Positions 37,730 through 48,264 are shown, counted from the first letter of the stretch. The stretch: 64,000 nucleotides of DNA from Terrisporobacter sp. (GCA_029851945.1 JARKUZ010000067.1:62001-126000), one strand, 5' to 3'. Notes: generated by a model not told the origin, from the sequence alone. Program-made: numbers and translations.

Positions 37730-38146
37730 CTATACTCTTTGACTTGTAGTTTTTCTAACTTCTCTAAATGAAAATTCTCCTCTATCTAGAGCTTTTATAA
37801 ATATCTCCGCTGAAGCCAAATTTGTAGCTATTGGTACATAATATACATCACATAATCTTATTAAAGCTTGTATATCTGTTTCATGAGCTTGAGAAGTAAG
37901 TGGGTCTCTTAAGAATATAACTAAATCTACTTCTTGATTTACTATAAGTGATCCTATTTGTTGGTCTCCCCCTAGAGGACCAGATGCAAGTCTTTCAATC
38001 TCTAGTCCTGTTTCATCCATTACTATCTTTCCAGTAGTTCCTGTTGCATAGATTTTATATTTTTTTAAAATATCCTCATAAGCAATACAAAAACCTACCA
38101 TAGTTTTTTTCATCTTATCATGTGCTACTAATGCTATTTTCATCAT
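37730..38146 (-). CDS. mgsA: Methylglyoxal synthase
   Basis: 138 aa. [10 protein letters not shown] with the first Asp/His, ATGTTGKI (phosphate loop), [11 protein letters not shown] and [15 protein letters not shown] are intact. It converts dihydroxyacetone phosphate to methylglyoxal, a bypass of lower glycolysis under phosphate shortage. It is the last gene of the mre-min-rod cluster, as in related clostridia; the reason is unclear. Either of two adjacent ATGs can start. Confidence 0.95.
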   Translation of the reverse strand: MMKIALVAHDKMKKTMVGFCIAYEDILKKYKIYATGTTGKIVMDETGLEIERLASGPLGGDQQIGSLIVNQEVDLVIFLRDPLTSQAHETDIQALIRLCDVYYVPIATNLASAEIFIKALDRGEFSFREVRKTTSQRV

Positions 38147-38182
38147 TATTCTCTACTCCTCCTTCTTATCTACTCATATATT

Positions 38183-39298
38183 TTAAAAGTTTATTTTCTT
38201 CCTTCTCATACATACATTTAGAATCAGACCTAAAGTTGCCATAGATGTAAGTACAGAACTTCCTCCATAACTTATAAACGGTAGTGTAACCCCTGTAACA
38301 GGTATCAGTGATACCGTCATACCTATATTTTGAATAATTTGATAAGCAAACATACAGGTAATTCCCACTGATACTAGAGCTCCATATTCATCTTTTGCCT
38401 CCCTGGATATTTCTAACATTCTAAACAAGAAGTAAGCAAATAAACCTATTAATACTACCATGCCAACTACTCCTAATTCTTCACCAACAACAGCAAATAT
38501 AAAGTCACTATCTTGTATCGGTAGAAAATCTTCTTGATTTTGAGTTCCTTTGAATAGACCTTTGCCTAAGAAACCACCTGAACCTATAGCAATATTCGAT
38601 TGCATAACTTGATAGTTTCCTTGTATAGTCGTATCCTCAGGGTGTAAAAATCCTAATATCCTAGATTGTTGATATTCATCTATACTTAAATATACTAGCG
38701 GAAGTGCAATAACCCCCACTATCATTACTTTTCTTAAGATTTTATAGTCTATTCCTGCCGTAAATATTATACCTGCTATTATACAACAGTATACTATAGC
38801 TGTTCCTAGGTCTGGTTGAGCAATTAATAAGCCTATTATAGGCAGTGCATACATTAGTAAATTGATAATATCTTTAATATTATCCATCTTACCTTTTTTT
38901 AGCTCAACAATTTTAGCATAACTAAGTATAAATGTAAGTTTAACAATTTCTGCCGTTTGTAAATCCAATGGTCCAAAGGATAAAGTTGATTTCGCTCCTC
39001 CTCTAATAGCACCAAGTGGAGTTAGAACTATAACTAACAAAAACACACTTACCACATATAGTTCTTTATAATATTTTCCCATTACGTTATAATCAAATAT
39101 CAACATAAACAATACTATTACTAAACCAAGTACAAAGGCCACAGTTTGTTTTATCATCCTAGAATAATCTCCTGTTTGATTTACATGTGTAGCACTACTT
39201 AAAATTATTATACCAAAAGTAAATATAATTAAAAGAGTAACAATTAATTTCCAGTCTAACTGTTTTAGTAATTTAAATTTATTTTTATAATTAACCAA
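38183..39298 (-). CDS. rodA: RodA-type SEDS peptidoglycan polymerase
   Basis: 371 aa with ten hydrophobic segments, the SEDS fold. The C-terminal SLIPVTGVTLPFISYGGSS is the SEDS signature. Neighbours (mreBCD, PBP2, minCDE) mark it as RodA rather than FtsW or SpoVE. With PBP2 it makes side-wall peptidoglycan. Between it and minE is a hairpin of about 30 nt. Confidence 0.93.
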   Translation of the reverse strand: MVNYKNKFKLLKQLDWKLIVTLLIIFTFGIIILSSATHVNQTGDYSRMIKQTVAFVLGLVIVLFMLIFDYNVMGKYYKELYVVSVFLLVIVLTPLGAIRGGAKSTLSFGPLDLQTAEIVKLTFILSYAKIVELKKGKMDNIKDIINLLMYALPIIGLLIAQPDLGTAIVYCCIIAGIIFTAGIDYKILRKVMIVGVIALPLVYLSIDEYQQSRILGFLHPEDTTIQGNYQVMQSNIAIGSGGFLGKGLFKGTQNQEDFLPIQDSDFIFAVVGEELGVVGMVVLIGLFAYFLFRMLEISREAKDEYGALVSVGITCMFAYQIIQNIGMTVSLIPVTGVTLPFISYGGSSVLTSMATLGLILNVCMRRKKINF

Positions 39299-39336
39299 GT
39301 CATCACCGTCTTTCTAATTCTCAAGATAAACTTAAA

Positions 39337-39366
39337 TAGGGAATATACCTTAAGTATATCCCCCTT
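39337..39366 (-). promoter_or_regulatory. Intercistronic hairpin between minE and rodA
   Basis: On the minus strand GGGGGATATAC pairs with GTATATTCCC around TTAAG, with one G-U pair. No T-run follows, so mRNA processing or differential stability is more likely than termination. Confidence 0.4.
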
Positions 39367-39380
39367 TATAAAGACTGAGT

Positions 39381-39665
39381 TTACATTCTTCTGTCTTTTA
39401 AATTTTTAAGTGGTATATTTGCAACTAAGGCAGACACAGGCCTGTCATCATTTTCGCCTCTAGTTTTAGACATCTTTATTTCAAGACCATATTCCTCTAT
39501 ATCAGCATAATTAGATATAACCTTTAATATATCATCTTTTATAAGATTCAAAAGTTGAGGAGAACAGTCAACTCTATCATGCACAAGAACTAGTTTTAAC
39601 CTTTCTTTAGCTACATTCTTGCTAGTCTTATTTTCATTTGAAAAAGATTTAAAAAGATCAAACAT
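39381..39665 (-). CDS. minE: Cell division topological specificity factor MinE
   Basis: 94 aa. ERLKLVLVHDRVDCSPQLL is the anti-MinCD region and MPLKN-like IPLKNLKDRRM the C-terminal end. MinE drives MinD off the membrane, so that MinC inhibits division only away from mid-cell. minCDE are in order with gaps of 4 and 16 bp. A MinE-type system is notable in a Firmicute, where DivIVA often serves. Confidence 0.93.
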   Translation of the reverse strand: MFDLFKSFSNENKTSKNVAKERLKLVLVHDRVDCSPQLLNLIKDDILKVISNYADIEEYGLEIKMSKTRGENDDRPVSALVANIPLKNLKDRRM

Positions 39666-39681
39666 GAATATCCCCCTTACT

Positions 39682-40479
39682 TTATTTAGCTACGCCAAAA
39701 ATTTTTTTAATTTTATCAAAGAAATTAGTCTGAGTTTCAATTTCTTGTATTGGAATATTGTTACCTAATATTCTTTGTGCGATATTTTTGTAAGCTCTAC
39801 CTGCATTAGATTTAACATCTAAAATTGCTGGCTCTCCCTTATTTGTAGATATAATTATACTTTCATCATCAGGAACTATCCCAAGTAGGTTTATAGCTAA
39901 TATTTCAACAATATCTTGCTTGTCCATCATATCTCCACGTTTAACCATATCTTGTCTTATTCTATTTATAACTAATTGAATATCACTTATTTCATTAGCT
40001 TCTAATAAGCCTATTATTCTATCAGCATCTCTTACTGCAGAGACTTCAGGATTTGTTACAACAATCGCTCTATCTGCACCTGCTATGGCATTCTTAAACC
40101 CTTGTTCAATACCTGCAGGACAATCTATTATAATGAAATCAAAGCTTTCTCTTAACTTTTCGCATAATGTAGACATTTGCTCAACAGATACAGCATTTTT
40201 GTCCCTCGTTTGAGCTGCCGGTAATAAGTATAAATTTTCAAATCTCTTATCTTTTATTAAAGCCTGTTTTAATTTACAAGTCCCCTCTACAACATCAACT
40301 ATATCATAAACTATTCTATTTTCTAAGCCCATTACTACGTCTAAGTTTCTTAATCCTATATCTGCATCAACTACAACAGTCCTTCTATTTTCTAAACTTA
40401 ATGCTGTACCTAAATTAGCTACAGTAGTTGTTTTTCCAACTCCACCTTTACCTGAAGTTATAACTATGACCTCGCTCAT
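39682..40479 (-). CDS. minD: Septum site-determining ATPase MinD
   Basis: 265 aa. Deviant Walker A GKGGVGKTT (10-18) with a preceding Lys, the switch DCPAGIEQG, and a C-terminal amphipathic membrane-targeting helix (NFFDKIKKIFGVAK). It binds the membrane in its ATP form and recruits MinC or MinE. Between minC and minE. Confidence 0.97.
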   Translation of the reverse strand: MSEVIVITSGKGGVGKTTTVANLGTALSLENRRTVVVDADIGLRNLDVVMGLENRIVYDIVDVVEGTCKLKQALIKDKRFENLYLLPAAQTRDKNAVSVEQMSTLCEKLRESFDFIIIDCPAGIEQGFKNAIAGADRAIVVTNPEVSAVRDADRIIGLLEANEISDIQLVINRIRQDMVKRGDMMDKQDIVEILAINLLGIVPDDESIIISTNKGEPAILDVKSNAGRAYKNIAQRILGNNIPIQEIETQTNFFDKIKKIFGVAK

Positions 40480-40483
40480 CCTA

Positions 40484-41191
40484 CTACCCCCTGTACATTT
40501 CCTTATTTTTCAAAATTTTAGGTAAATAACTTTCTATAACTATTCTTTCTTTACTAACAAAAGCTATTTCAGGTATGATTTGTTCAACAACCTGACTCTC
40601 ATCATAATCATCATCCGGTGCCTCAGCTATATTATCTGCTATTTGTAATATCTTAGGGCATAAACTATTTGCAATAACATAAGCAGAAACATTTCCTTTC
40701 GCTCCAGCATGTACAAATCCTCTCACTTCACCCATAACAACAATATTTCCATTAGCCACAACCTTTGCTCCCGGATGTATATTTCCCATGACAACAACGT
40801 TCCTAGTGGAATTTACTTGTGAACCTGGGTTCATATCACTCATAACTACTACATCTCCATCAAAAACGATATTTTCTCCAGATCTCATAGTATCCACATA
40901 TTTTGTCTCATAAGTATTTATATCGCATTCTTTTTCTTCTTCGACAAACTCTATATCAAACTTAGATGTGATTGCTTCTTCTATCATAAGCATTTGTACA
41001 TCTTTTAAATAATCACAGTTAATCTGATATATTTTAGCCCCACAAAAAAATCCAATATTTTCTTCTAATCTATCTATTATACTTTTTTGAACTTGTTCAA
41101 AAGGTGCAACATTTTTAATATTTATAATTAATCCTCTTTTATTCCCCTTAAATTCTACAAGTTCTTCTGTAGAAAATTCTCTTAAAGACAT
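40484..41191 (-). CDS. minC: Septum site-determining protein MinC
   Basis: 235 aa. An N-terminal MinC_N domain (1-95) and the C-terminal beta-helix domain with repeated VVxGNIxxGAKVxAxGNIVVMG (about 125-190). It blocks FtsZ assembly. Four bp separate it from minD. Confidence 0.95.
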   Translation of the reverse strand: MSLREFSTEELVEFKGNKRGLIINIKNVAPFEQVQKSIIDRLEENIGFFCGAKIYQINCDYLKDVQMLMIEEAITSKFDIEFVEEEKECDINTYETKYVDTMRSGENIVFDGDVVVMSDMNPGSQVNSTRNVVVMGNIHPGAKVVANGNIVVMGEVRGFVHAGAKGNVSAYVIANSLCPKILQIADNIAEAPDDDYDESQVVEQIIPEIAFVSKERIVIESYLPKILKNKEMYRG

Positions 41192-41253
41192 AACAACCTC
41201 CAGAGTGATATTAATCTATTTACTATATTCTTCATAAATATATTAATCACCTT

Positions 41254-44200
41254 TTATTTTTTCAATTGAGTCGAAAAATTTATACTCTCTTCTTTTAAAT
41301 TATTGTCATTTTCCTCATTTTCTGTCTTCTCGTTAGTTTTAGTAGAAGATTTTCCTTCTAACCCCATGTAATAACCAATTATATCTCTCATTGGTAAAAG
41401 AGCATGAGTACTTGAATCACCTTGTGGCATCATTACGTATATAGCTATTTCTGGATTATCAGCTGGTGCAAACGCTGCTGCCTCGGCAAAGTTATCATAA
41501 GTTTCTTTAAATGCATCTATTTGTTCATCAGTTATTTTAGGATTAAGTTCTTTAATCGCTCTTCTTAAATAAGCCGCATTTATTCTATCATTGTCTGTAG
41601 GAAGTTTTTCTGAAACTCCATCTTTCAATTCTTTTTCTAGTTCAGCTTTTGTTTTGTCACTGATATCCTTGTCTGCTAATTGCTCTTTTATTTCTTCAAT
41701 TCTAGCTTTAGTTAATTCTACTTCTCTTTCAGCTCTTAATTTATTGTATACTTCAAGTACTTCATCTTTTTCTACTTTATATGATGATAAGTGACTTATT
41801 AAGTACTCATATTCATTTTCAGTTGGTATTTTGGTACTTTTTTGAGCCGTACCGGTTTTAGCCGCAATTGATACTCCAAGATCTCCAAGTACCTTTTTAG
41901 CTGTACCATCAGTAACAACTCTCTTCATACCAGTAACTAAATCTTTTAAGTTATTTGAATCTACAAATTTAATTTTTTCTGATTTTTGTTCTTTTATATC
42001 CACCTCACTGTAATCAGCAGATATTGATTTTTGAACTAAATATAATTTATTTAAGTATCCACCATTTGCTATAGCTGATATATATCTTACCATTTGCGCT
42101 GGAGTATATGCATTTTCCCCCTGACCTATAGCTAAGTTGAATGCATCTGATGTAGTCCATCTAGCAAACTTCAGATAAGTATATACGATTTCATCAGCAA
42201 GAGGTTCTAAATCGTCTTCTTTAACTTTTAATTTTTTAAGTCTTTCTAATACTGTAGCTTTACTTGGAGCTGTTTCTTCATCACACCAACTTGCGATTTC
42301 TTCTATTCTAGCTTTAAATTCTTCCGAATTATTATCTTTAGTTATATCAGTGAAGCTATTTTTCATAGCTCTATTTAAATATGATTTAAGCATAGATTTC
42401 ATAGATTCTATTTTCTTTTCTTCACTCGGAACAGTACCTTTACTTTCCTCTATATCATCAATTAAACCTGTATACTCATCTAGCCCAAATAGCTTAGCAT
42501 AATCCATTACTTCTTTAGGACCTATTTTGGCACTAGGCTGATTACTACCAACTCGATTCTCTCCAGTACCTATAGTAAAGAAGTATATGTTACAAGATTC
42601 TTGTAGTGCTTTATAAAGATCTGTTGCACCATGATTTCCTCTACCTGAATTCCATACAGAATCACCATATGACTTCTTACCAAGCCAAATAACACCTGGA
42701 TCCATTATAGTATAATTAGGATTTAATCCATGTTCCAATGCAGCCATACCTGTTATCATCTTAAATGTTGAACCTGGTTGGAATGCACCTTGAGTGACTA
42801 AATTTAAAAGCGGTGCAGGTGCAAGTAAATCATTTTTATTTTCTGGCATAAGTTTTTTGTAATCCTCAGATGATATTCCTGATACAAATAGGTTAGGATC
42901 GAAATTTGGATAACTTGCAGAAGCTAGAGTTTCTCCTGTCTTTACATCTACAACTATTATAGCTCCAGATGCAGCATTCTTAGCTCCTCCTGATACTGAT
43001 ATATTTCCATATTCACTTTCATAAATTCCACCATATTTAGCTGCTTTTATGGCTTTTTCTAAAGCTTTTTCTGTTACTTCCTGTAAGTCTTTATCTAAAG
43101 TAAGATATAAAGTATCTCCAGATACTGGCTCTACAACTTCTAATTCATCTGTTATATTACCTACTGCATCAACTTTTACCTTTTTATAACCATCTTTACC
43201 ATGTAATTTTTCTTCATATTTTCCTTCAACACCAGAAAGTCCTACAATATCACTCTTAGAGTAACCTTTTTCTAAGTATGACTGTTCTTTTGATGATGGT
43301 ATTTTTCCTACGTATCCTAATACATGAGATGCTAAATTTCCATTTGGATAACTCCTAACAGGCTCATTAGATACACTAACACCAGGAAGTTCCATAGCCA
43401 TTTCTTTTATTTCAGCAATAGTTTCTTCACTTATGTTTTGAGCTATAGTTACTGGTTGATATTTTGTATATCCTTGAGATTTAATTAAATCTCTAACAAT
43501 AAGAATTTTTCTTGCCTGTTCATCACTTAAATCTGGATCGATTAAATAATAGTCTCTTATTGCTTTAAATGCTGTTTTAGCATCTATATTCTTTTTATTA
43601 ATTTCATTTTCTTTAAGCCATTTTTTTACTTTATAGCCTTCTAACCAGTCATTTTTTTCTTTTTGAGCTGTAAATTTAAAATTTGAAACTAATATAGGAG
43701 GGTATGTCCCTGCTTCATTCACCTTTTTTTGTAATTCACTTGGCTTTAAATTTTTATCTTCCTCTGTTAGTTTTCCTTCTTCTATCATTCTATCTACTAT
43801 ATAATAAAATGTTTCTTTTGCATTGTACTCTAAAGGTACATTATTCTCTGTTTTAAATTCTTTTATTTCCTCATCAAATGTGTAATAGTACTTATTACCT
43901 TTTATTACTATAGGAAATTCATCTTTATATTCTTCTCCATTTTGCTCTAGCAATTTAATAAGTTTTAAAGAAGTGTTGTTAGCTTTAGACTTATCTTCTT
44001 TAGTATCATTTCTAGTGAATTCATTTATAGATATTTGCGCTGTAAATTGATTAATATTTCCAGCTAATAATCTACCATATCTATCTCTGATTTCTCCCCT
44101 CGATGCTTTAATCGTGACTTCTTTATATGTTTTATTATTTGCTAGTGATGTATAATAATCATATTTAAATATGTTCATATATAAAATTTTAACTATTATA

Positions 44201-44268
44201 GCTATGAAGGCAAAAAGAAATACCTTTTGTATTATCTTAGTTCTATCGTTAATTCTTTTTTCATCCAT
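41254..44268 (-). CDS. mrdA: Penicillin-binding protein 2 (class B transpeptidase), unusually long
   Basis: 1004 aa, against about 600-700 for most class B PBPs. One N-terminal membrane helix (15-33), a dimerisation domain (about 50-380), then the transpeptidase: GSTFK (catalytic Ser500), SCN (558-560) and KTG (804-806) are intact. Two helical insertions stand out: about 611-700 between SCN and KTG, and about 811-925 after KTG, rich in Lys/Glu and probably coiled coil, before the closing FAPADNPEIAIYV strand. Partner of RodA in side-wall synthesis. ATG with GGTGA. Confidence 0.93.
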   Translation of the reverse strand: MDEKRINDRTKIIQKVFLFAFIAIIVKILYMNIFKYDYYTSLANNKTYKEVTIKASRGEIRDRYGRLLAGNINQFTAQISINEFTRNDTKEDKSKANNTSLKLIKLLEQNGEEYKDEFPIVIKGNKYYYTFDEEIKEFKTENNVPLEYNAKETFYYIVDRMIEEGKLTEEDKNLKPSELQKKVNEAGTYPPILVSNFKFTAQKEKNDWLEGYKVKKWLKENEINKKNIDAKTAFKAIRDYYLIDPDLSDEQARKILIVRDLIKSQGYTKYQPVTIAQNISEETIAEIKEMAMELPGVSVSNEPVRSYPNGNLASHVLGYVGKIPSSKEQSYLEKGYSKSDIVGLSGVEGKYEEKLHGKDGYKKVKVDAVGNITDELEVVEPVSGDTLYLTLDKDLQEVTEKALEKAIKAAKYGGIYESEYGNISVSGGAKNAASGAIIVVDVKTGETLASASYPNFDPNLFVSGISSEDYKKLMPENKNDLLAPAPLLNLVTQGAFQPGSTFKMITGMAALEHGLNPNYTIMDPGVIWLGKKSYGDSVWNSGRGNHGATDLYKALQESCNIYFFTIGTGENRVGSNQPSAKIGPKEVMDYAKLFGLDEYTGLIDDIEESKGTVPSEEKKIESMKSMLKSYLNRAMKNSFTDITKDNNSEEFKARIEEIASWCDEETAPSKATVLERLKKLKVKEDDLEPLADEIVYTYLKFARWTTSDAFNLAIGQGENAYTPAQMVRYISAIANGGYLNKLYLVQKSISADYSEVDIKEQKSEKIKFVDSNNLKDLVTGMKRVVTDGTAKKVLGDLGVSIAAKTGTAQKSTKIPTENEYEYLISHLSSYKVEKDEVLEVYNKLRAEREVELTKARIEEIKEQLADKDISDKTKAELEKELKDGVSEKLPTDNDRINAAYLRRAIKELNPKITDEQIDAFKETYDNFAEAAAFAPADNPEIAIYVMMPQGDSSTHALLPMRDIIGYYMGLEGKSSTKTNEKTENEENDNNLKEESINFSTQLKK

Positions 44269-44279
44269 TAAATCACCAA

Positions 44280-44768
44280 CTAATCTTCTTTAAGTTTTAA
44301 TATTGATTTAGCAAAAATTTTATACAATATTAATGCTATTAAACTATTTAATAGTGGTAATATTACTATACCTCTTATTATTAATCTCATAGCAGTAAAA
44401 CTACTATATGCAACTATAGATGTTAATATATTTATTAATGAACTAAATATCGTTGTTGCAAGAATTAATGTGAATATAGTAACTTTACTTTCTTTATATA
44501 TTTTGTTTCTTGAATAACTAACTATAAAGCATATGGCAAAGTAAATCAATCCATTAACTCCAAATATACCTCCTACAGTTATATCCTGAATCAGTCCAAT
44601 AATAGCCCCAATTAAACTACTTTCTAATTCAGCTGTATATAAAGATATGATTGTTAAATAGATTAATATAAAGTCAATACTTACTCCTAGTATATTTATA
44701 TAGTTAGTTACACTGTTTTCAATTATCAGTATAGCTATTCCAAAAAGACAAAGTAAAACTTTTTTCAT
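44280..44768 (-). CDS. mreD: Rod shape-determining membrane protein MreD
   Basis: 162 aa with five to six hydrophobic segments and the MreD pattern GVSIDFILIYLTIIS and IGLIQDITVGGIFGVNGLIY. It links MreC and the synthesis enzymes in the membrane. Between mreC and the PBP2 gene. Confidence 0.9.
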   Translation of the reverse strand: MKKVLLCLFGIAILIIENSVTNYINILGVSIDFILIYLTIISLYTAELESSLIGAIIGLIQDITVGGIFGVNGLIYFAICFIVSYSRNKIYKESKVTIFTLILATTIFSSLINILTSIVAYSSFTAMRLIIRGIVILPLLNSLIALILYKIFAKSILKLKED

Positions 44769-44782
44769 AATTGTTTTCCCCT

Positions 44783-45664
44783 TTATCCTATATTTCTTGG
44801 TTCAACGATCATAACATCATCTATATTTTTAAAGTCAACATTAGGCTTTACTACAACATATTTTAAGGAGTTATTTTTGTCTTCTATAACTTTTTCCACC
44901 TTACCTATAACAATTCCTTCTGGATATAGTCCAAGACCTGATGTTGTAACAACATCTCCTGGTAATACATCATATTGTGAGTCAAACATATATCCTTGAA
45001 GTAGTCCCTGATTCCTATAGTCATCTTTTTCATCCATATTTTGACCATATGTTATAATCCCTTTACAATTTGAGTCCTTTGCTAACTTAAAGCTTACCGA
45101 TGATTTTGTATCTAATAATGAAATAGCTTTACAGTAATTTGCAGAAACTTCATATACGATTCCTACAAGGCCACTACCATTAATTACTAAGCTATCTTTT
45201 TTAACTCCGTCTTTACTACCTGCAGATACTACAAAACTTGTATACCAGTTCCCATCGTTTTTACTTACAACTTTTGCCGATAAAGAATTGGCCACATATT
45301 TTTCATCTACAAATTTAAGAGCTGTTTTTAAACTTTGTAAAGACTCAGTGTCATCTAGTTTCCCTTGTAATTCTATTACTTGTGCTTCTAATTCATTATT
45401 TTCTTTTTCTAAACTTTCAACTTTTTTTGCATTAGAATAGAAGTGTATAATATTATTGAATCCACTCTTTACATAAGTAAACCCCTTATTTATCGTACTT
45501 CCAATAGACGAAAATGTGTTCATTCCAACATTAGCCCCTATTGGATTTTGTCCATTACTTCTACCTAATGACATCCCCACAATTCCAATTAAAGTGATAG
45601 CAACTGCACCCGTTGCTATCACTTTTAAATTAATCTTTTTTTTATTATTATTCTCAAATTTCAA
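44783..45664 (-). CDS. mreC: Rod shape-determining protein MreC
   Basis: 293 aa. A basic N-terminus, one membrane helix (about 18-40 of this start), a coiled coil (about 78-108, VESLEKENNELEAQVIELQG) and two beta barrels with SAGSKDGVKKDSLVING and GVVTTSGLGLYPEGIVIG. It sits outside the membrane, recruiting PBP2. I prefer the TTG at 45664, 8 nt after AGTAGG; the GTG at 45673 touches that site. Confidence 0.93.
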   Translation of the reverse strand: MKFENNNKKKINLKVIATGAVAITLIGIVGMSLGRSNGQNPIGANVGMNTFSSIGSTINKGFTYVKSGFNNIIHFYSNAKKVESLEKENNELEAQVIELQGKLDDTESLQSLKTALKFVDEKYVANSLSAKVVSKNDGNWYTSFVVSAGSKDGVKKDSLVINGSGLVGIVYEVSANYCKAISLLDTKSSVSFKLAKDSNCKGIITYGQNMDEKDDYRNQGLLQGYMFDSQYDVLPGDVVTTSGLGLYPEGIVIGKVEKVIEDKNNSLKYVVVKPNVDFKNIDDVMIVEPRNIG

Positions 45665-45681
45665 GGTAAGCACCTACTTTA

Positions 45682-46758
45682 TTACTTTTTATTATTCATC
45701 ATTAATACTTTTTCAAATATTTCTGCATCTTCAACTGATTTACCAGTACCTATAGCAACACAATCAAGTGGGTTTTCTGCTATTTTAACAGGCATACCAG
45801 TTTCTTCTTTAACTAATTTATCAAGTCCTCTAAGTAGAGCTCCTCCTCCAGTTAACATTATTCCATTTTCCATTATGTCTGAAGCTAACTCTGGTGGAGT
45901 TTTTTCTAATGTTGATTTTATACCATCTACGATAGAATTAACTGATTCTCTTAAAGCATCTCTAACTTCTGAAGAAGATATTTGCATAGTCTTTGGAAGA
46001 CCAGTTATAAGATCTCTACCTCTTATTTCCATTTCAACTTCATCGCCTTCTTTGTAAGCTGAACCTATTTTTATTTTAACATCTTCAGCCGTTCTCTCTC
46101 CAATCATTAAACTGTATTCTTTTTTAACATAGTTAACTATAGCTTCATCTAACTCGTCTCCACCAAGTCTTATTGATTTAGCAGTAACTATACCACCTAA
46201 TGATATTATTGCTATTTCAGAAGTACCACCACCTATATCTACTACCATGTTTCCTTCTGGTTCTTCTATTCTAAGACCAGCTCCTATTGCAGCAGCCATT
46301 GGTTCTTCTATTAAGAAAGCATCTTTAGCTCCAGCTGTTCTTGCAGCCTCTTCTATTGCTCTTTTTTCAACTTCTGTAACACCAAAAGGCACACATATAG
46401 CTATCCTTGGACTTACTACACCTTTCTTAGCTGCAGCTTTTTGTATAAAGTAGCTTAACATTGATTGAGTTACATCAAAATCAGCTATAACTCCATCTTT
46501 CATTGGTCTTATAGCTACTATATTTCCTGGTGTTCTTCCTATCATTCTTTTAGCTTCTTCACCAACTGCTAAAACTTCTTTACTATCATCTCTTATCGCA
46601 ACAACAGATGGTTCTCTTACTACGATACCTTGTCCTTTTATATAAACTAATGTATTAGCTGTACCTAAGTCTATTCCCATATCTTTAGTTGTTTTTCCAA
46701 ATCCAAATAAAGATTTAAAACCTCTTTTTTCTTTTTTCTCTTTTTTTTCTTTAGCCAT
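45682..46758 (-). CDS. mreB: Rod shape-determining actin homologue MreB
   Basis: 358 aa. Actin-like fold with [10 protein letters not shown] (phosphate 1), [10 protein letters not shown] (phosphate 2) and the [12 protein letters not shown] adenosine motif. The first about 20 residues are a Lys/Glu-rich extension ([20 protein letters not shown]) with an amphipathic part that may help membrane binding. MreB filaments orient side-wall synthesis. First of the mreBCD-mrdA-min-rodA cluster, with 8 bp to mreC. Confidence 0.96.
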   Translation of the reverse strand: MAKEKKEKKEKRGFKSLFGFGKTTKDMGIDLGTANTLVYIKGQGIVVREPSVVAIRDDSKEVLAVGEEAKRMIGRTPGNIVAIRPMKDGVIADFDVTQSMLSYFIQKAAAKKGVVSPRIAICVPFGVTEVEKRAIEEAARTAGAKDAFLIEEPMAAAIGAGLRIEEPEGNMVVDIGGGTSEIAIISLGGIVTAKSIRLGGDELDEAIVNYVKKEYSLMIGERTAEDVKIKIGSAYKEGDEVEMEIRGRDLITGLPKTMQISSSEVRDALRESVNSIVDGIKSTLEKTPPELASDIMENGIMLTGGGALLRGLDKLVKEETGMPVKIAENPLDCVAIGTGKSVEDAEIFEKVLMMNNKK

Positions 46759-46806
46759 TCTAATGCACCTTCCTTATTTTTTTATTCTATTCTACTTACC
46801 ATCTAC

Positions 46807-47502
46807 TTAAATCATCATATTTTCTTTAAAACTAAAATAAATTCCGTCTCCAATAATGATGTGATCAATCACTTCTATACCTATTAATTCGCCACATTCT
46901 TTTAATCTAGAAGTCACGTTTTTATCCTCTTTTGATGGCTCAACATCTCCAGAAGGATGATTGTGTAATAATATAATTTTATTACTGCTTCTTCTTATTG
47001 CTTCTCTAAAAACTTCTCTTGGGTGAACTAGGGATGAATTTAACGTTCCTATTGAAATATCCACATCAGTTATTATTTCATTTTTTGTATTCAAAAGAAC
47101 TACCTTAAAAATCTCTTTATATTGATATCTTAAACTTTCCATATAATATTTGTATATATCCCATGGATTCTTAATTTTGTATTTTTTAGGCTTATAAGAT
47201 GCTACTCTAACACCTAATTCTAATGCCGCTTTAATTTGAGCTGCTTTAGAAAGTCCTATTCCATTAATACTTCTTAATTCATCTATGGTCATATCTTGTA
47301 AACATCTTATGTTATCAGCTTTATTTATTATCTTTTGCGCTAGTTGAATTGCATTTAATTCTTTATTTCCACTTCTAATAAGAATTGCTAATAATTCCGC
47401 ATCCGATAAACTACTCACACCATTGGAAATCATTTTTTCTCTTGGTCTGTCCTCTAATGTCATCTCTTTTATATTTAAAGATAATTTAGAAGAGTTATTC
47501 AA
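46807..47502 (-). CDS. radC: RadC family JAB1/MPN-domain protein
   Basis: 231 aa. The N-terminal helix-hairpin-helix (LRSINGIGLSKAAQI) and the C-terminal MPN domain with metal motif HNHPSGDVEPSKED are present. Despite its name, its DNA repair role is disputed; it is a predicted zinc protease-like protein. It begins 4 bp from maf and lies 48 bp upstream of mreB. Confidence 0.93.
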   Translation of the reverse strand: MNNSSKLSLNIKEMTLEDRPREKMISNGVSSLSDAELLAILIRSGNKELNAIQLAQKIINKADNIRCLQDMTIDELRSINGIGLSKAAQIKAALELGVRVASYKPKKYKIKNPWDIYKYYMESLRYQYKEIFKVVLLNTKNEIITDVDISIGTLNSSLVHPREVFREAIRRSSNKIILLHNHPSGDVEPSKEDKNVTSRLKECGELIGIEVIDHIIIGDGIYFSFKENMMI

Positions 47503-47506
47503 TAAA

Positions 47507-48091
47507 TCAACCTCCGTAAAAAAGATTTATATCAAAGTGATCTTTTAAGCAATCGCTAATTTTAGATATGGGTAATCCTACTATGTTAAAATAATCACCT
47601 TCGATATTATTAACTAATAGCGCACCATACCCTTGTATCCCATAAGCTCCAGCTTTATCTAAAGACTCTTTAGTTTGTATATAATCTTTAATACAATCAT
47701 TCGATAATTCTTTAAAAGTAACCTTACTTATTTGGTGGTCAATTACCTTTTTATCTAAACTTAAATTTATCAAAGCGAAACCTGTAATTACATAGTGAGT
47801 TTTCCCAGACAATAACTTAATCATGTCATATGCCTCTTGCTCATCTTTTGGCTTTCCTAAAATAGTGTCATTTATCACAACTATTGTGTCTGCGCCGATC
47901 ACTAGTGCATCTTTATTATCTTTTGATATATCTAGTGCTTTTTCGTATGCAAGTCTCATTACAGTTTCTTCTGGTGATTCATTGTCTTTAATGATCTCGT
48001 TAATATGACTCCCTTTAACTGAAAATCTCACCTTAGTATTTTCTAAGATTTCTCTTCTTCTAGGTGAATTCGATGCTAAAATTATATTCAT
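47507..48091 (-). CDS. maf: Maf nucleoside triphosphate pyrophosphatase
   Basis: 194 aa. SNSPRRREIL, VIGADTIV and KAGAYGIQGYGALLV are the Maf landmarks. The family cleaves non-canonical dTTP/UTP/CTP analogues to monophosphates and affects septation. It heads the maf-radC-mreBCD transcript. Confidence 0.95.
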   Translation of the reverse strand: MNIILASNSPRRREILENTKVRFSVKGSHINEIIKDNESPEETVMRLAYEKALDISKDNKDALVIGADTIVVINDTILGKPKDEQEAYDMIKLLSGKTHYVITGFALINLSLDKKVIDHQISKVTFKELSNDCIKDYIQTKESLDKAGAYGIQGYGALLVNNIEGDYFNIVGLPISKISDCLKDHFDINLFYGG

Positions 48092-48264
48092 ACTATCACC
48101 TCACCTTGTACTATATTTTTGTACTAATTAAGTTTATCATTATATTGTAAAAATTTCAATGTAAATGTCGAGTCTTTTAATTACATAATTGTTATATTTT
48201 CAAATCATTTAGGTATTTTTTCTAACTAAAATTACCAATGATTTTTTTGTAGTAATTTTTAACA

